Below, piece after piece: positions 7,725 through 16,493 of a stretch of DNA of 64,000 nt. Origin of the DNA: Leeuwenhoekiella marinoflava DSM 3653. GTDB taxonomy: Bacteria > Bacteroidota > Bacteroidia > Flavobacteriales > Flavobacteriaceae. The notes under the pieces are model-generated. The model worked only from the letters and a program-made list of their open reading frames with translations. It did no database searches and had not been told where the DNA came from. Where the stretch lies: the NCBI RefSeq assembly GCF_900129005.1, contig NZ_FQUN01000009.1, positions 62,001 to 126,000 of the forward strand. The letters run 5' to 3'. Every line of letters starts with the position of its first letter. Positions within the stretch are counted from its first letter, which is position 1. Made by a program: the position numbers and the translations under genes.

Positions 7725-8909
7725 TTAATTGATCAGTTCATAAACCTGAGTAGCAATCGCAAGCTCTTCATTAGTCGGTATAACTATTATTTTCACCTTA
7801 GAAAAAGCAGATTGAATTTCACGTAATTGTTTAGAAAGTTGCCCATTGAGACTTTCATCAAGTTCAATCCCAAGATATTCCATTTCCCTACAAACCTTAC
7901 TGCGTATCGTACTGCTATTCTCACCTATTCCTGCAGTGAATACAATAGCATCAACTCCATTTAAAGCTGCCGCATAAGCACCTATAAATTTACGAATGCG
8001 GTAAGCATTCATTTCTAAAGCTAAAGCACAAGCCGCATCACCTGCTGCTGCTGCAGCCTCTATATCCCGTAAATCACTGTAACCGGTAAGTCCTAACATA
8101 CCGCTTTTTTTCAACAGAATATCACTCACTTCTTTTACAGAATACCCCAGATGTTCTTGCATATAGAAAACCACACTCTGGTCTATATCTCCGGCACGAG
8201 TACCCATAATCAATCCGTTTGCAGGTCCAAAGCCCATAGAAGTATCAATGGCTTTGCCCGCTTTAATAGCAGCCATACTACAACCGTTACCCAAGTGTAT
8301 TGTGATTAGTTTTGCTTCAGGATCTCCTAAATGCTCAATGGCTTTTTCAGAAACATACTTATGACTTGTACCGTGAAAACCGTACAAGCGTATTCGAGAA
8401 TCCTCCATAAAATGTTTAGGAATCGCGTACTGATAAGCTTTTTGTGGTATTGTTGTGAAAAAAGCCGTGTCAAACACACAGACCTGAGGAGCATTTTTAA
8501 ATAAATCTTCTGCTACTTCAATACCAGTAAGGTGCGCTGGATTGTGTAAAGGCGCAAGCGAAAACAGGCGTTTAATATTTGCCTTTACTTCTTCATTCAC
8601 CTTTATAGTCTCGGTAAATTGCTTGCCTCCGTGCACTACGCGATGTCCTACAGCATCAACCTCATCTGCACTGCTAATCACTCCTACTTCAGAATCCATT
8701 AAAAGGTCTGCAATCTTTTGCAAGCCCGAAGCGTGGTCCGGAAAATTCATGCTTTTAGAAAAATCCTTGTTTGTATTCTTATAAGAAATCGCCCCCTCTT
8801 CAATACCTATTCGTTCAACCATTCCGCTTGCCAAAACAGCAGCATGCGGCATGTGAATGAGTTGAAATTTTATGGAAGAGCTTCCGGAGTTTATTATGAG
8901 TATTTTCAT
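7725..8909 (-). CDS. ackA: Acetate kinase
   Basis: A 394-residue ASKHA-fold kinase that interconverts acetyl phosphate plus ADP and acetate plus ATP. Evidence: N-terminal MKILIINSGSSSIKFQL, central VFDTAFF, HLGNGCSMAAIKAGKAIDT, GTRAGDID, and the C-terminal FTAGIGENSS signature. Its length is typical of the family. It lies 16 bases downstream of pta on the same strand, so the two form the usual Pta-AckA overflow and acetate-assimilation operon. No separate promoter is needed. Confidence 0.97.
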   Translation of the reverse strand: MKILIINSGSSSIKFQLIHMPHAAVLASGMVERIGIEEGAISYKNTNKDFSKSMNFPDHASGLQKIADLLMDSEVGVISSADEVDAVGHRVVHGGKQFTETIKVNEEVKANIKRLFSLAPLHNPAHLTGIEVAEDLFKNAPQVCVFDTAFFTTIPQKAYQYAIPKHFMEDSRIRLYGFHGTSHKYVSEKAIEHLGDPEAKLITIHLGNGCSMAAIKAGKAIDTSMGFGPANGLIMGTRAGDIDQSVVFYMQEHLGYSVKEVSDILLKKSGMLGLTGYSDLRDIEAAAAAGDAACALALEMNAYRIRKFIGAYAAALNGVDAIVFTAGIGENSSTIRSKVCREMEYLGIELDESLNGQLSKQLREIQSAFSKVKIIVIPTNEELAIATQVYELIN

Positions 8910-8925
8910 TTTAAATTCAATCTAA

Positions 8926-11019
8926 TTAGAGGCCTTGCGCCTGAATAGCAGTAATAATTACCGTGTTAAATATATCTTCTACAGTACACCCACGACTTAA
9001 ATCATTTACAGGTTTGTTGAGTCCTTGTAACATAGGACCTATGGCCAAAGCACCCGTCTCACGTTGCACAGCTTTGTACGTATTGTTTCCGGTATTTAAA
9101 TCCGGGAAAATCAATACACTCGCCTCACCGGCAACTTCAGAATCCGGTAATTTACTTTTACCTACTGCTGCATCTACAGCAGCATCATATTGAATGGGTC
9201 CTTCAATCTTTAAATCTGGACGTTCTTTTTTAACGATCTCAGTAGCTTCCCGAACGCGATCAACATCTGCACCTTTACCCGAAGTTCCTGAGGAATACGA
9301 TAGCATTGCAATTTTAGGTTCTATCCCAAAAGCCAGACTGCTTTCTGCGGAAGAAATAGCGATTTCTGCCAGTTCTGTCGCTGAAGGATTAGGATTGATT
9401 GCACAATCTCCAAAAACCGAAACACGGTCTTCTAAACACATAAAAAATACCGAAGAAACCACTGAAACACCAGGCTTTGTTTTGATAAACTGAAGCGCCG
9501 GTCTGATGGTGTGTTGTGTAGTATGAGCCGCACCACTTACCATACCGTCTGCGTGACCTTTATAAATCATCATGGTACCAAAATACGATACATCTGCCAT
9601 CCAGTCTTTTGCGATATCGCGGTTTACATTCTTATGCTTGCGTAACTCGTAAAAGGTTTCTACATAGTCCTCAAAATGTAACGATTTTACAGGATCTATT
9701 ACCGTTATTTTTTCCAGATCAAGTGGAATACTGTATTGAACAGCTTTTTCTTTAACCTGCTCTAAATCACCAAGCAATGTGATTTTCACAATATCCAATT
9801 CAACCAATTGTACTGCAGCGCTCAAAATACGCTCGTCTGTACCTTCGGGCATTACAATGTGCTTTTTTGCAGTTCTGGCACGTTTCATCAATCCATATTG
9901 AAACATTCTAGGTGTAATTCCTTTAGGCTTCAAATTGATTAAGCGTTCAATAAGTTTATCAAAAGAAACCTCTTTAGCGAATACAGTAAGTGAAGTTTCT
10001 ATTTTAGGCTTACTGCTGGCGTAAATTTTTGATTTAATATTTCCCACTCTGTTTGTTACCGAAAAAGTACCGTCATTAACCGAAACAATAGGTACAATCT
10101 GAGAAAGCCCCTGTATCAATTTAAGAATAGGTTCTTCAGGCTTCAAACCACCTGTTAAAATTATACCTGATATTCTGGGATAATTGGTAGAAATATTTGC
10201 CTGTAAAGCTCCCAGAATAATATCTGCCCGATCCCCGGGCGTGATAACCAAACTGTCTTGTTTTAAATGTGTTAAATAGTTACGCAACTGCATCGCTCCT
10301 ACACCAAAATTACCGGTCTGATTATCTAAGAATTCTGAACCGAATAAGACTTCACCATCTAATTCTTCTACAATTTCCTTTAAAGTAGGATGTGCTAATT
10401 TTTCGGTAAATGGAATCGCAAATACCTCAACAGAATCTGGCAAAAATTTACTCAAACCGTCTTTGGCTATTTTTAAATTTTCTTCTTGAACCTTATTAGC
10501 AACAACTGCTAAAACCGAAACATCTTTATCTAGAAAAGTAGTGTACGCAATTTGTAAACTTCCCAACAATTCATCTTCGGTCTTACCTACTCCGCTACCT
10601 ACAAGAATTACAGGTAAGCCTAGATTTTTAGCAATAAGTACATTGGTATCAAATTCAAAAATACTCCCTTCTCCAGTAAAATCTGATCCTTCTACCAGAA
10701 CAAAATCAAACCGATCTTCGAGATTCTTATATTTGGTGATAATCGTATCCAGAATTTCACCAGACCTCCCTTTGTTTCTCTTTTTGATGATTTCACTACT
10801 GGTAAATGCATAAGCATCTTTATAGTCGAGATCAATATCAAAAAAAGAAATCACGGTACTAATATGATTGTCTTTACCTGTGTTTTTACTGTCATCAATT
10901 ATAGGTCTGAAATAGCCCACTTTTGCAGTTTTACCCAAAAGTGTGCGCATCAACCCTAGTGAAACAATAGATTTACCACTATTAGGTTCTAGTGTGGCAA
11001 TGTAAATTCCTTTGTTCAT
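8926..11019 (-). CDS. pta: Phosphate acetyltransferase, long form
   Basis: A 697-residue enzyme converting acetyl-CoA plus phosphate to acetyl phosphate plus CoA. The N-terminal third is a BioD-like P-loop domain (IYIATLEPNSGKSIVSLGL), followed by a DRTGG domain and, from about residue 370, the catalytic PTA_PTB domain (MPEGTDERIL, VSGAAHTT, LSYSSGTSGKG, FPDLNTGN). The start at ATG 11019 is favoured over an upstream frame extension to 11085, because a promoter box at 11041-11048 lies between them and family members begin MNKGIYI. It is the first gene of the pta-ackA operon. Confidence 0.96.
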   Translation of the reverse strand: MNKGIYIATLEPNSGKSIVSLGLMRTLLGKTAKVGYFRPIIDDSKNTGKDNHISTVISFFDIDLDYKDAYAFTSSEIIKKRNKGRSGEILDTIITKYKNLEDRFDFVLVEGSDFTGEGSIFEFDTNVLIAKNLGLPVILVGSGVGKTEDELLGSLQIAYTTFLDKDVSVLAVVANKVQEENLKIAKDGLSKFLPDSVEVFAIPFTEKLAHPTLKEIVEELDGEVLFGSEFLDNQTGNFGVGAMQLRNYLTHLKQDSLVITPGDRADIILGALQANISTNYPRISGIILTGGLKPEEPILKLIQGLSQIVPIVSVNDGTFSVTNRVGNIKSKIYASSKPKIETSLTVFAKEVSFDKLIERLINLKPKGITPRMFQYGLMKRARTAKKHIVMPEGTDERILSAAVQLVELDIVKITLLGDLEQVKEKAVQYSIPLDLEKITVIDPVKSLHFEDYVETFYELRKHKNVNRDIAKDWMADVSYFGTMMIYKGHADGMVSGAAHTTQHTIRPALQFIKTKPGVSVVSSVFFMCLEDRVSVFGDCAINPNPSATELAEIAISSAESSLAFGIEPKIAMLSYSSGTSGKGADVDRVREATEIVKKERPDLKIEGPIQYDAAVDAAVGKSKLPDSEVAGEASVLIFPDLNTGNNTYKAVQRETGALAIGPMLQGLNKPVNDLSRGCTVEDIFNTVIITAIQAQGL

Positions 11020-11040
11020 GGAGTGGAGAATTGGTTTACG

Positions 11041-11048
11041 CAAAAATA
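11041..11048 (-). promoter_or_regulatory. -7 box of the pta-ackA promoter
   Basis: The minus strand reads TATTTTTG, matching TAnnTTTG. The predicted transcript starts near 11034, about 15 nt before the ATG at 11019. No good -33 TTTG is seen. Confidence 0.55.
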
Positions 11049-11105
11049 CGATTTCATTATTTAAGACAGCACTGACATAAGTCATTGTTTAAATTAGTTC
11101 TAAAT

Positions 11106-11131
11106 AAAAAAGAGCGCATTCAGCGCTCTTT
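11106..11131 (-). terminator. Bidirectional rho-independent terminator
   Basis: AAAGAGCGC (11109-11117) pairs with GCGCTCTTT (11123-11131). On the minus strand the stem is followed by TTTTTT. It lies about 115 bases downstream of the DUF4252 operon and just upstream of pta. Confidence 0.8.
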
Positions 11132-11151
11132 AAAATTCAGTATTTGTATTC

Positions 11152-11247
11152 GATTTACTCGATAATCGAGATTTAAATGCTCCGAGGCTTGCCTAGAAGT
11201 CAAAAGCTGTTTCTTTTTAATGCCTTGCTTGCCCCAAGGTAGTTTAC
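11152..11247 (-). repeat. Dispersed intergenic element, copy A
   Basis: Read on the minus strand it starts at AAGTAAACTACCTTGGGGC, overlapping the stop of the DUF4252 gene, and ends at the palindrome CTCGATTATCGAG (11158-11170). The first stem is CCTTG paired with CAAGG within 11221-11241. It aligns by eye over its whole length with copy C (51374-51497), and over about 75 bases with copy B (53428-53510). The copies have many substitutions and an insertion in C. It has no reading frame of note. Confidence 0.7.
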
Positions 11248-11780
11248 TTAAATACGTCCATTATACCTTCAAAACCACCAGTGTTGAGAGCTGCACTACT
11301 CGTATCCATGGTTTCAGCAAAACGTACCATATCAGCCACATTCATATCATCACCAAGAACGCGAGCTAATAAAAAACCCTTGTTGTTATCCTGCGCAAAA
11401 ACTACGACTTCATCTATAGCCTCTTCATCTCCTTTGATAAAAATTCGCATACGTTGCTCAGAAGTTCCTAACTTCATAAGTTCGTCATAATTGTCTCCAT
11501 TAAGAATACCATTTACCTTATCGGTCTCAGAATTATAAAAGCTGGTATCTTTCATAGAATAAGCCAAAAGATTTACCTTTTTTACCGAAGCTATCACTCT
11601 TTGCTGATCTTCAGAAAGACTTTCGCTTTTAGGAGCAATAAGACTTGTAGGCAAGTCAACCATAATAAACTTATCGTTCTCTTTGCTATCTATATAATAT
11701 TCTTGCAAGGACTGCTTTTTAGTACAGCTTATACAAGTTGCTATCATTAGCAGAACCAGACTCAATTTTAAAGCTTTCAT
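11244..11780 (-). CDS. DUF4252 lipoprotein
   Basis: A 178-residue lipoprotein: signal peptide MKALKLSLVLLMIATCISC with the lipobox cysteine at 19. The mature part matches the DUF4252 family by its order of elements (DLPTSLIAPKSESLS ..., IKGDEEAIDEVVVFAQDN, LARVLGDDMNVADMVRFAE). The family is common in Bacteroidota, usually encoded after an ECF sigma factor. It is the last gene of the sigma operon, one base after its DUF4252 neighbour. The role is unknown; an envelope-stress output or sensor function is an inference from context only. Confidence 0.82.
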   Translation of the reverse strand: MKALKLSLVLLMIATCISCTKKQSLQEYYIDSKENDKFIMVDLPTSLIAPKSESLSEDQQRVIASVKKVNLLAYSMKDTSFYNSETDKVNGILNGDNYDELMKLGTSEQRMRIFIKGDEEAIDEVVVFAQDNNKGFLLARVLGDDMNVADMVRFAETMDTSSAALNTGGFEGIMDVFK

Positions 11781-11781
11781 T

Positions 11782-12306
11782 TTAATTTACTTTTACGTTA
11801 TTAAGCTCCTCGCTTCCTTTGAAGTTGATGCTACTTGCTATTTTGCCTATTTCTTTAAGGTCTATATTACCTGTGATTTTAATAAGTACCGTATCGTCAT
11901 TATTGTTTTCACCATCAATAAACATTAAAAATTCGCTTACAAAGTCATCACTTTTACCGGGCGTGTAGTAAAAATTCACGTTCTTACCATCGTCTTTTAC
12001 ACTCATTAATTGCTCCAGATGCTGACTCGTTTTATAAGTGTTAAATTCTCCTCTCATTTCCTTAGCAGCATACGAGCTTTTTGTACTGAAAACCTTTATA
12101 TCTTCAAGGCTATTCACCATATCGATATAGCTTTTCATCTCAGGGTCTTTAGAGTCCAAATCCATTTTCGCTAATAGTTTGAACATTTTTTGATTCATTA
12201 CCATTGCGGTAACGTCTTTCATGTTTTCAAACTTATCAAAGCTATTTTGAGCAAAAGAGGTAAAGCTAAGACCTACTAACATTAAGATAATTACTAATTT
12301 ATTCAT
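11782..12306 (-). CDS. DUF4252 exported protein
   Basis: A 174-residue protein with a cleavable signal peptide (MNKLVIILMLVGLSFTSFAQ). The ATG at 12306 is preferred, because an upstream frame extension to 12354 would overlap the preceding gene without a signal sequence at its start. The mature region shares the DUF4252 layout with the downstream lipoprotein (KVFSTKSSYAAKEM, MSVKDDGKNVNFYY, VLIKITGNIDLKEIGKIAS), so the pair likely arose by duplication, one soluble and one lipidated. It sits in the ECF sigma operon. Function unknown. Confidence 0.8.
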   Translation of the reverse strand: MNKLVIILMLVGLSFTSFAQNSFDKFENMKDVTAMVMNQKMFKLLAKMDLDSKDPEMKSYIDMVNSLEDIKVFSTKSSYAAKEMRGEFNTYKTSQHLEQLMSVKDDGKNVNFYYTPGKSDDFVSEFLMFIDGENNNDDTVLIKITGNIDLKEIGKIASSINFKGSEELNNVKVN

Positions 12307-12322
12307 CGTTTTTTGATTTTGA

Positions 12323-12760
12323 TTATTTTTTAATTTGATTTGCGGTTTCTTCAAAGGTTTCCAGTTTTTCTAACTGGCCGGTACCTTTATTCATAAAGCT
12401 CCCCATCATAAACAGCGCTTGTTTTGTTTTTAAAGCTGCTACTTCAGGATCTTTATAAGTACCCAAATCATTTGCAGAACCTTGCTTCTGATTATAGGTT
12501 AAAAAGAGACCTATACACAATAAGATACTGGCTGCAACAGGTATCCATTTATAGGATCTTTTAGTTTCTGGTAATTCTAAAGTACGGTTAAAGCCCGTTT
12601 CTTTAGCTTTCGCGAAAGCGTCAAAGATAGGCACGTACTCTGCCAGGTGCGGAGCTACTTCATCACTAGTGAAGTATTCCTGCAGCTGCGCTTCTTGCTT
12701 TAAGGAAGTTTCTCCCTCAAAATAAAGCTCCAGCAGGTTTTCTATTTTATTTAAGTCCAT
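12323..12760 (-). CDS. Single-pass membrane protein, probable anti-sigma factor
   Basis: A 145-residue protein with an N-terminal cytoplasmic helical region rich in Glu/Leu (LNKIENLLELYFEGETS), one transmembrane helix at about 70-87 (WIPVAASILLCIGLFLTY) and a periplasmic tail. Position directly after the ECF sigma gene, with a 14-base overlap, and the N-in single-pass topology are those of anti-sigma factors. No zinc HxxxCxxC motif is present, so it is not a ZAS-type factor. The anti-sigma role is an inference from context. A copy of the 14-bp palindrome GCTTTCGCGAAAGC lies within the gene at 12606. Confidence 0.65.
   Translation of the reverse strand: MDLNKIENLLELYFEGETSLKQEAQLQEYFTSDEVAPHLAEYVPIFDAFAKAKETGFNRTLELPETKRSYKWIPVAASILLCIGLFLTYNQKQGSANDLGTYKDPEVAALKTKQALFMMGSFMNKGTGQLEKLETFEETANQIKK
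12606..12619. repeat. 14-bp palindrome GCTTTCGCGAAAGC (perfect copy, inside a gene)
   Basis: A perfect self-complementary 14-mer. Single-mismatch copies occur in intergenic DNA at 37729-37742 and 47523-47536. Confidence 0.6.
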
Positions 12761-13256
12761 AGTTATGTTTTTTTAACAATTGTTCACGTATGGTTTTTCG
12801 AGCTCTAGACAGCGTTACACGCACCGCTGTTTCATTTAAATCTAATTCTTCTGCTATTTCACTATTGGTGTATTGCTCCACATCTCGCATATGCAAAACC
12901 AGTCGTTGCTGTTCGGGTAAGTCTTTCATCAATTTCAATACCCAATTGACACTGTCACTATTCTCGCTGGTCTTTACTGTGTTGTAGTGCTGATCTTCAT
13001 AGTTAGTATGCACTAACTGTAAGTTGCTGCTACTTTTTGCTTTCAGTTTATCGTAACAATAGTTTTTGGTCATTGTTACGGCAAAAGCTTCTACACTTCT
13101 CAATTTTTTAATCTTTTTACGATTAGACCACAGTTTAATAAGTACCTCCTGAGTTGCATCTTGCGCTTCATCTTCAGAAACCAGCAGTCGCTTTGCTAAG
13201 CGATACAAACGATCCTGAACAGGAGTGACTTTTGCTAAAAACTCGTTTTGGTTCAT
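12747..13256 (-). CDS. ECF-type RNA polymerase sigma factor
   Basis: A 169-residue sigma-70 family protein. Region 2 contains YRLAKRLLVSEDEAQDATQE and the DNA-melting stretch SVEAFAVTMTKNYCYDKLK. Region 4 at the C-terminus has VEQYTNSEIAEELDLNETAVRVTLSRAR, a clear helix-turn-helix. It is the first gene of a four-gene operon (sigma, membrane regulator, two DUF4252 proteins). An ECF-like -35/-10 pair at 13283-13307 precedes it, so positive autoregulation is likely. The inducing signal is unknown. Confidence 0.92.
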   Translation of the reverse strand: MNQNEFLAKVTPVQDRLYRLAKRLLVSEDEAQDATQEVLIKLWSNRKKIKKLRSVEAFAVTMTKNYCYDKLKAKSSSNLQLVHTNYEDQHYNTVKTSENSDSVNWVLKLMKDLPEQQRLVLHMRDVEQYTNSEIAEELDLNETAVRVTLSRARKTIREQLLKKHNYGLK

Positions 13257-13282
13257 ATTTAATTGCGGTTAGTTACAAGGAT

Positions 13283-13307
13283 GACGATTTACACTAAATT
13301 TTGTTAC
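13283..13307 (-). promoter_or_regulatory. ECF-dependent promoter of the sigma-DUF4252 operon
   Basis: On the minus strand GTAAC (13307-13303), a 16-base spacer and CGTC (13286-13283) match the canonical ECF -35 AAC and -10 CGTC pattern at the right spacing. The transcript would start about 20 nt upstream of the ATG at 13256. Confidence 0.6.
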
Positions 13308-13367
13308 ATTAAAAACCACAAATACAATATAACCCTTAAATTTAGAGTTGATAAATAAATTGCTTTA

Positions 13368-14846
13368 ATGAAAAAAATTACCCCAATTCTAATGACGCTC
13401 TGTGCGTTATTCTTACTGAATTCTTGCGCTACAGATCGAGATGATGAGATACGGCCGTTATCTGAATTAGAAATCAAAAATTTCATCTATTCCGGGATGC
13501 AGCTGTATTACCTCTATAAGCCACAAATACCTGAACTTGCTAACGCTTTTTTTGAAACACAAACAGAGTTTAATACTTTTCTAAATGGTTTTGAATCACC
13601 TGAATCGTTGTTTTATAACGGGTTAGTGGCCGATGTAGATCGGTTTAGTTTTATAACTGACGATTATCTAGATTTAGAAAACAGCTTTGCAGGAATCAGT
13701 AAAACCAGCGGTATAGACTATGGGGTTGCACTAGATCCCGGCGATCCAAACTTTGCCTTCGCCTTTGTACGTTATGTTTTGCCCAATACGTCTGCTTCAG
13801 AAAGTGGCGTTCTAAGAGGCATGCTTTTTAATACTATTAACGGTGAGCGCTTAACAACAACAACAAATGCAAACGGAAGCTATTCGCTAAGCGCACGTTC
13901 TCGCGAGCTTTTGGCATCAGACTCTTTTACCATTCAAACCGGAATTTTTGATGCTAATGACGATTTTCAACCTAGCGGAACCAGTTATGCTTTAATTCAG
14001 GAAGAATATACCGAAAACCCAGTTTTTATTGCTAAAACACTTGATATTGAAGGAAAAAAGATAGGGTATTTAATGTATAACGCATACCGAAGAAATTTTG
14101 ATCAAGAGCTCAATGCAGCTTTTGCTCAATTTCAAACTGATGGTATAGAAGATCTGGTACTGGATTTGAGATATAATGGTGGAGGCTCTGTAGAGACGGC
14201 AATAGATCTTACATCAATGATCACCGGCCAATTTGATGGACAAATTGTAACACAACAACAATGGAATCCGGAAATACAAGCCGCTTTTGAAGCTGAAGAT
14301 CCAGAATCACTTATTGATCGTTTTGACAGCTCTATCTCAAACGGTAATGCCATAAACAGCCTCAATCTAAATCGATTATATGTTATAGGAACCGGTAGCA
14401 CAGCTTCTGCCAGCGAGCTCACAATCATCGGTCTTGACCCGTACATAGATGTTCAAACCATAGGGACTACAACTGTCGGTAAGTTTCAAGCCTCGATAAC
14501 TTTATATGATTCTGATTCATTTGGCAAAAATGATGAAAGCTTAAATCTGAGCCACAGATACGCCATTCAACCTTTAGTTTACACCTATTCTAATGCAGCT
14601 GATCTGATAGGACCTCCGGCAGGAATCTCACCTGATTTTGAACTTGCGGAAAACATATCCAATTTAGGGACGCTGGGAGATCCTGACGAACCTTTGCTAA
14701 GTCTCGCGCTTGACCAAATCCTGAGAAGAAGCACAGCCGCCCGAAAGCGTGCGGTTACTCCTTTTGAAATTATAGGAGAACGTCAAAACCAAAGTCCGTT
14801 TTATCAACGTATGTATATTGAAGAGTTTCCGTTTCCTAATCTATAA
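13368..14846 (+). CDS. S41-family (C-terminal processing) peptidase lipoprotein, copy 1
   Basis: A 492-residue lipoprotein (MKKITPILMTLCALFLLNSC, lipid Cys20). After a helical N-terminal region comes a PDZ-like segment around VRYVLPNTSASESGVLRGM and then the S41 catalytic domain. The domain has the strand VLDLRYNGGGSVETAIDL, the catalytic serine Ser349 in STASASELT and the lysine Lys372 in TVGKFQ. The Ser/Lys dyad is intact, so an active serine protease at the cell envelope is expected. A close paralogue starts 52 bases after its end. The substrate is unknown. Confidence 0.88.
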   Translation: MKKITPILMTLCALFLLNSCATDRDDEIRPLSELEIKNFIYSGMQLYYLYKPQIPELANAFFETQTEFNTFLNGFESPESLFYNGLVADVDRFSFITDDYLDLENSFAGISKTSGIDYGVALDPGDPNFAFAFVRYVLPNTSASESGVLRGMLFNTINGERLTTTTNANGSYSLSARSRELLASDSFTIQTGIFDANDDFQPSGTSYALIQEEYTENPVFIAKTLDIEGKKIGYLMYNAYRRNFDQELNAAFAQFQTDGIEDLVLDLRYNGGGSVETAIDLTSMITGQFDGQIVTQQQWNPEIQAAFEAEDPESLIDRFDSSISNGNAINSLNLNRLYVIGTGSTASASELTIIGLDPYIDVQTIGTTTVGKFQASITLYDSDSFGKNDESLNLSHRYAIQPLVYTYSNAADLIGPPAGISPDFELAENISNLGTLGDPDEPLLSLALDQILRRSTAARKRAVTPFEIIGERQNQSPFYQRMYIEEFPFPNL

Positions 14847-14898
14847 TGAAAGCTGATTCCTTATTTTTAAATAATAAAACCTTTATCCCCTTATTACT

Positions 14899-16419
14899 AT
14901 GAAAAACTATTTGCTGGTTGTTCTCTTTAACTTTTTACTTTTCGCGTCTTGCTCCAGCGATGATGACGTGGCTCAGGAAGTTATTGAGGAAACCGAAGAA
15001 CCCACAACAGAAACCCCACCTTTAGATCGTGCCGACTATCCTGTACAGGATTTTATATATCAGGCTATGAATTTGTATTACCTGTATAAAGGTGATATCC
15101 CGGAGCTGGCCGATAACAGCTTTACAGATTTGAACACCTATGTCACGTATTTATCTCAAAATCCTGATCCAGAAAACTTTTTTTATGACGAATTATTATC
15201 AAACCAAGATCGTTTTAGTTTTATAACAGACAATTATGTGGAACTTGAAAACAGTTTTTCAGGAGTGAGTATGAGTGATGGTTTAGATTTTGTATATGCT
15301 GGTTATCAATTGGAATCCAGTGGACCTGTTTATGCAGCTGCTGTTATCAGATATGTTGTTCCTAATTCACCAGCAAGCGAGGCAGGTTTAACCCGTAGTC
15401 AAGTTGTTACTCAAATTAATGGAGAACGTTTAACCGTAACCGGAGATCGTCTAAGTTCAAGAGCTCAAGAATTATTAAGCCTTGATTCATACACATTAAC
15501 TTTGGGTAATTATAATAATACTGGTGTTCTTGTAGAATCTGATACTGAGGTTTCAGTTAATAAAATCGAACTTACTGAAAATCCAGTAGGTTTAGCTAAG
15601 ACATTAGATATAGATGGTCAAAAAATAGGCTATTTATTATACAACTCATTTGTAAGAAATTTTGATGATGAACTCAACGCAGCTTTTGCTGATTTTAAGG
15701 CAGATGGTGTAACTGACTTAGTCCTTGACTTACGCTATAATGGTGGTGGTTCTGTTGCAAGTGCTATTGATTTGGCTTCTATGATTACCGGTCAGTTTGA
15801 AGGAGATGTTATTACTAAACAACAGTGGAATGATGATTTACAAGAAATTTTTGAAGAACGAAACGAAGATTTAGAAGATCGTTTCAATTCTACTATTTAT
15901 ACAGGAACTGATCAACAAGAAGCGATAAACAGCTTAAATCTAAATCGTCTCTATGTAATAGGTACAGGAAGTACGGCATCAGCAAGTGAGTTAACAATAA
16001 TTGGTTTACGACCTTACATTGAAGTTACAACTATTGGAACTACAACAGTTGGTAAATTTCAAGCGTCTGCAACTTTATATGATGGAGATAATTTCTTTAA
16101 AGAAAACGTAAACCCAGATCATACCTATGCAATTCAACCTTTGGTTTACACCTATTCAAATGCTAAGGGAGTGGTAGGACCTCCTACAGGTATCGAACCA
16201 GATTTTGAACTGGCTGAAGACTTAAGAAACTACGGTACCCTTGGTGACCCTGGTGAACCTCTTTTAAATTTAGCATTGCAACAAATTACAGGCAAAAGGT
16301 TTCAAATGAAACGCAATGCATTAAGTCCGATGACATTTGAATTATATGGTGAAACAGGAATGGACAAACCTACTTACCAAAGAATGTATGATAACAGGCT
16401 TCCTCAAATCAAGAAATAG
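14899..16419 (+). CDS. S41-family peptidase lipoprotein, copy 2
   Basis: A 506-residue lipoprotein (MKNYLLVVLFNFLLFASC, lipid Cys18, then an acidic linker of Asp/Glu/Thr). It has the same architecture as the preceding gene, with Ser363 in STASASELT and Lys386 in TVGKFQ, spaced 23 residues as in copy 1. Around the active site the proteins are nearly identical while the DNA differs at most third positions. This indicates an old tandem duplication under purifying selection. Copy 2 uses more AT-ending codons. It is followed by a strong terminator. Substrate unknown. Confidence 0.88.
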   Translation: MKNYLLVVLFNFLLFASCSSDDDVAQEVIEETEEPTTETPPLDRADYPVQDFIYQAMNLYYLYKGDIPELADNSFTDLNTYVTYLSQNPDPENFFYDELLSNQDRFSFITDNYVELENSFSGVSMSDGLDFVYAGYQLESSGPVYAAAVIRYVVPNSPASEAGLTRSQVVTQINGERLTVTGDRLSSRAQELLSLDSYTLTLGNYNNTGVLVESDTEVSVNKIELTENPVGLAKTLDIDGQKIGYLLYNSFVRNFDDELNAAFADFKADGVTDLVLDLRYNGGGSVASAIDLASMITGQFEGDVITKQQWNDDLQEIFEERNEDLEDRFNSTIYTGTDQQEAINSLNLNRLYVIGTGSTASASELTIIGLRPYIEVTTIGTTTVGKFQASATLYDGDNFFKENVNPDHTYAIQPLVYTYSNAKGVVGPPTGIEPDFELAEDLRNYGTLGDPGEPLLNLALQQITGKRFQMKRNALSPMTFELYGETGMDKPTYQRMYDNRLPQIKK

Positions 16420-16441
16420 AAATTTATTCTTATAACTGAAA

Positions 16442-16470
16442 AATCCGCTGAGTTATCAGCGGATTTTTTT
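16442..16470 (+). terminator. Rho-independent terminator after the S41 pair
   Basis: AATCCGCTGA and TCAGCGGATT form a 10-bp stem around GTTA, followed by seven T. It separates the plus-strand S41 genes from the convergent B12 receptor operon. Confidence 0.88.
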
Positions 16471-16493
16471 ATGCTTTATTAGGTGTGCTATTT

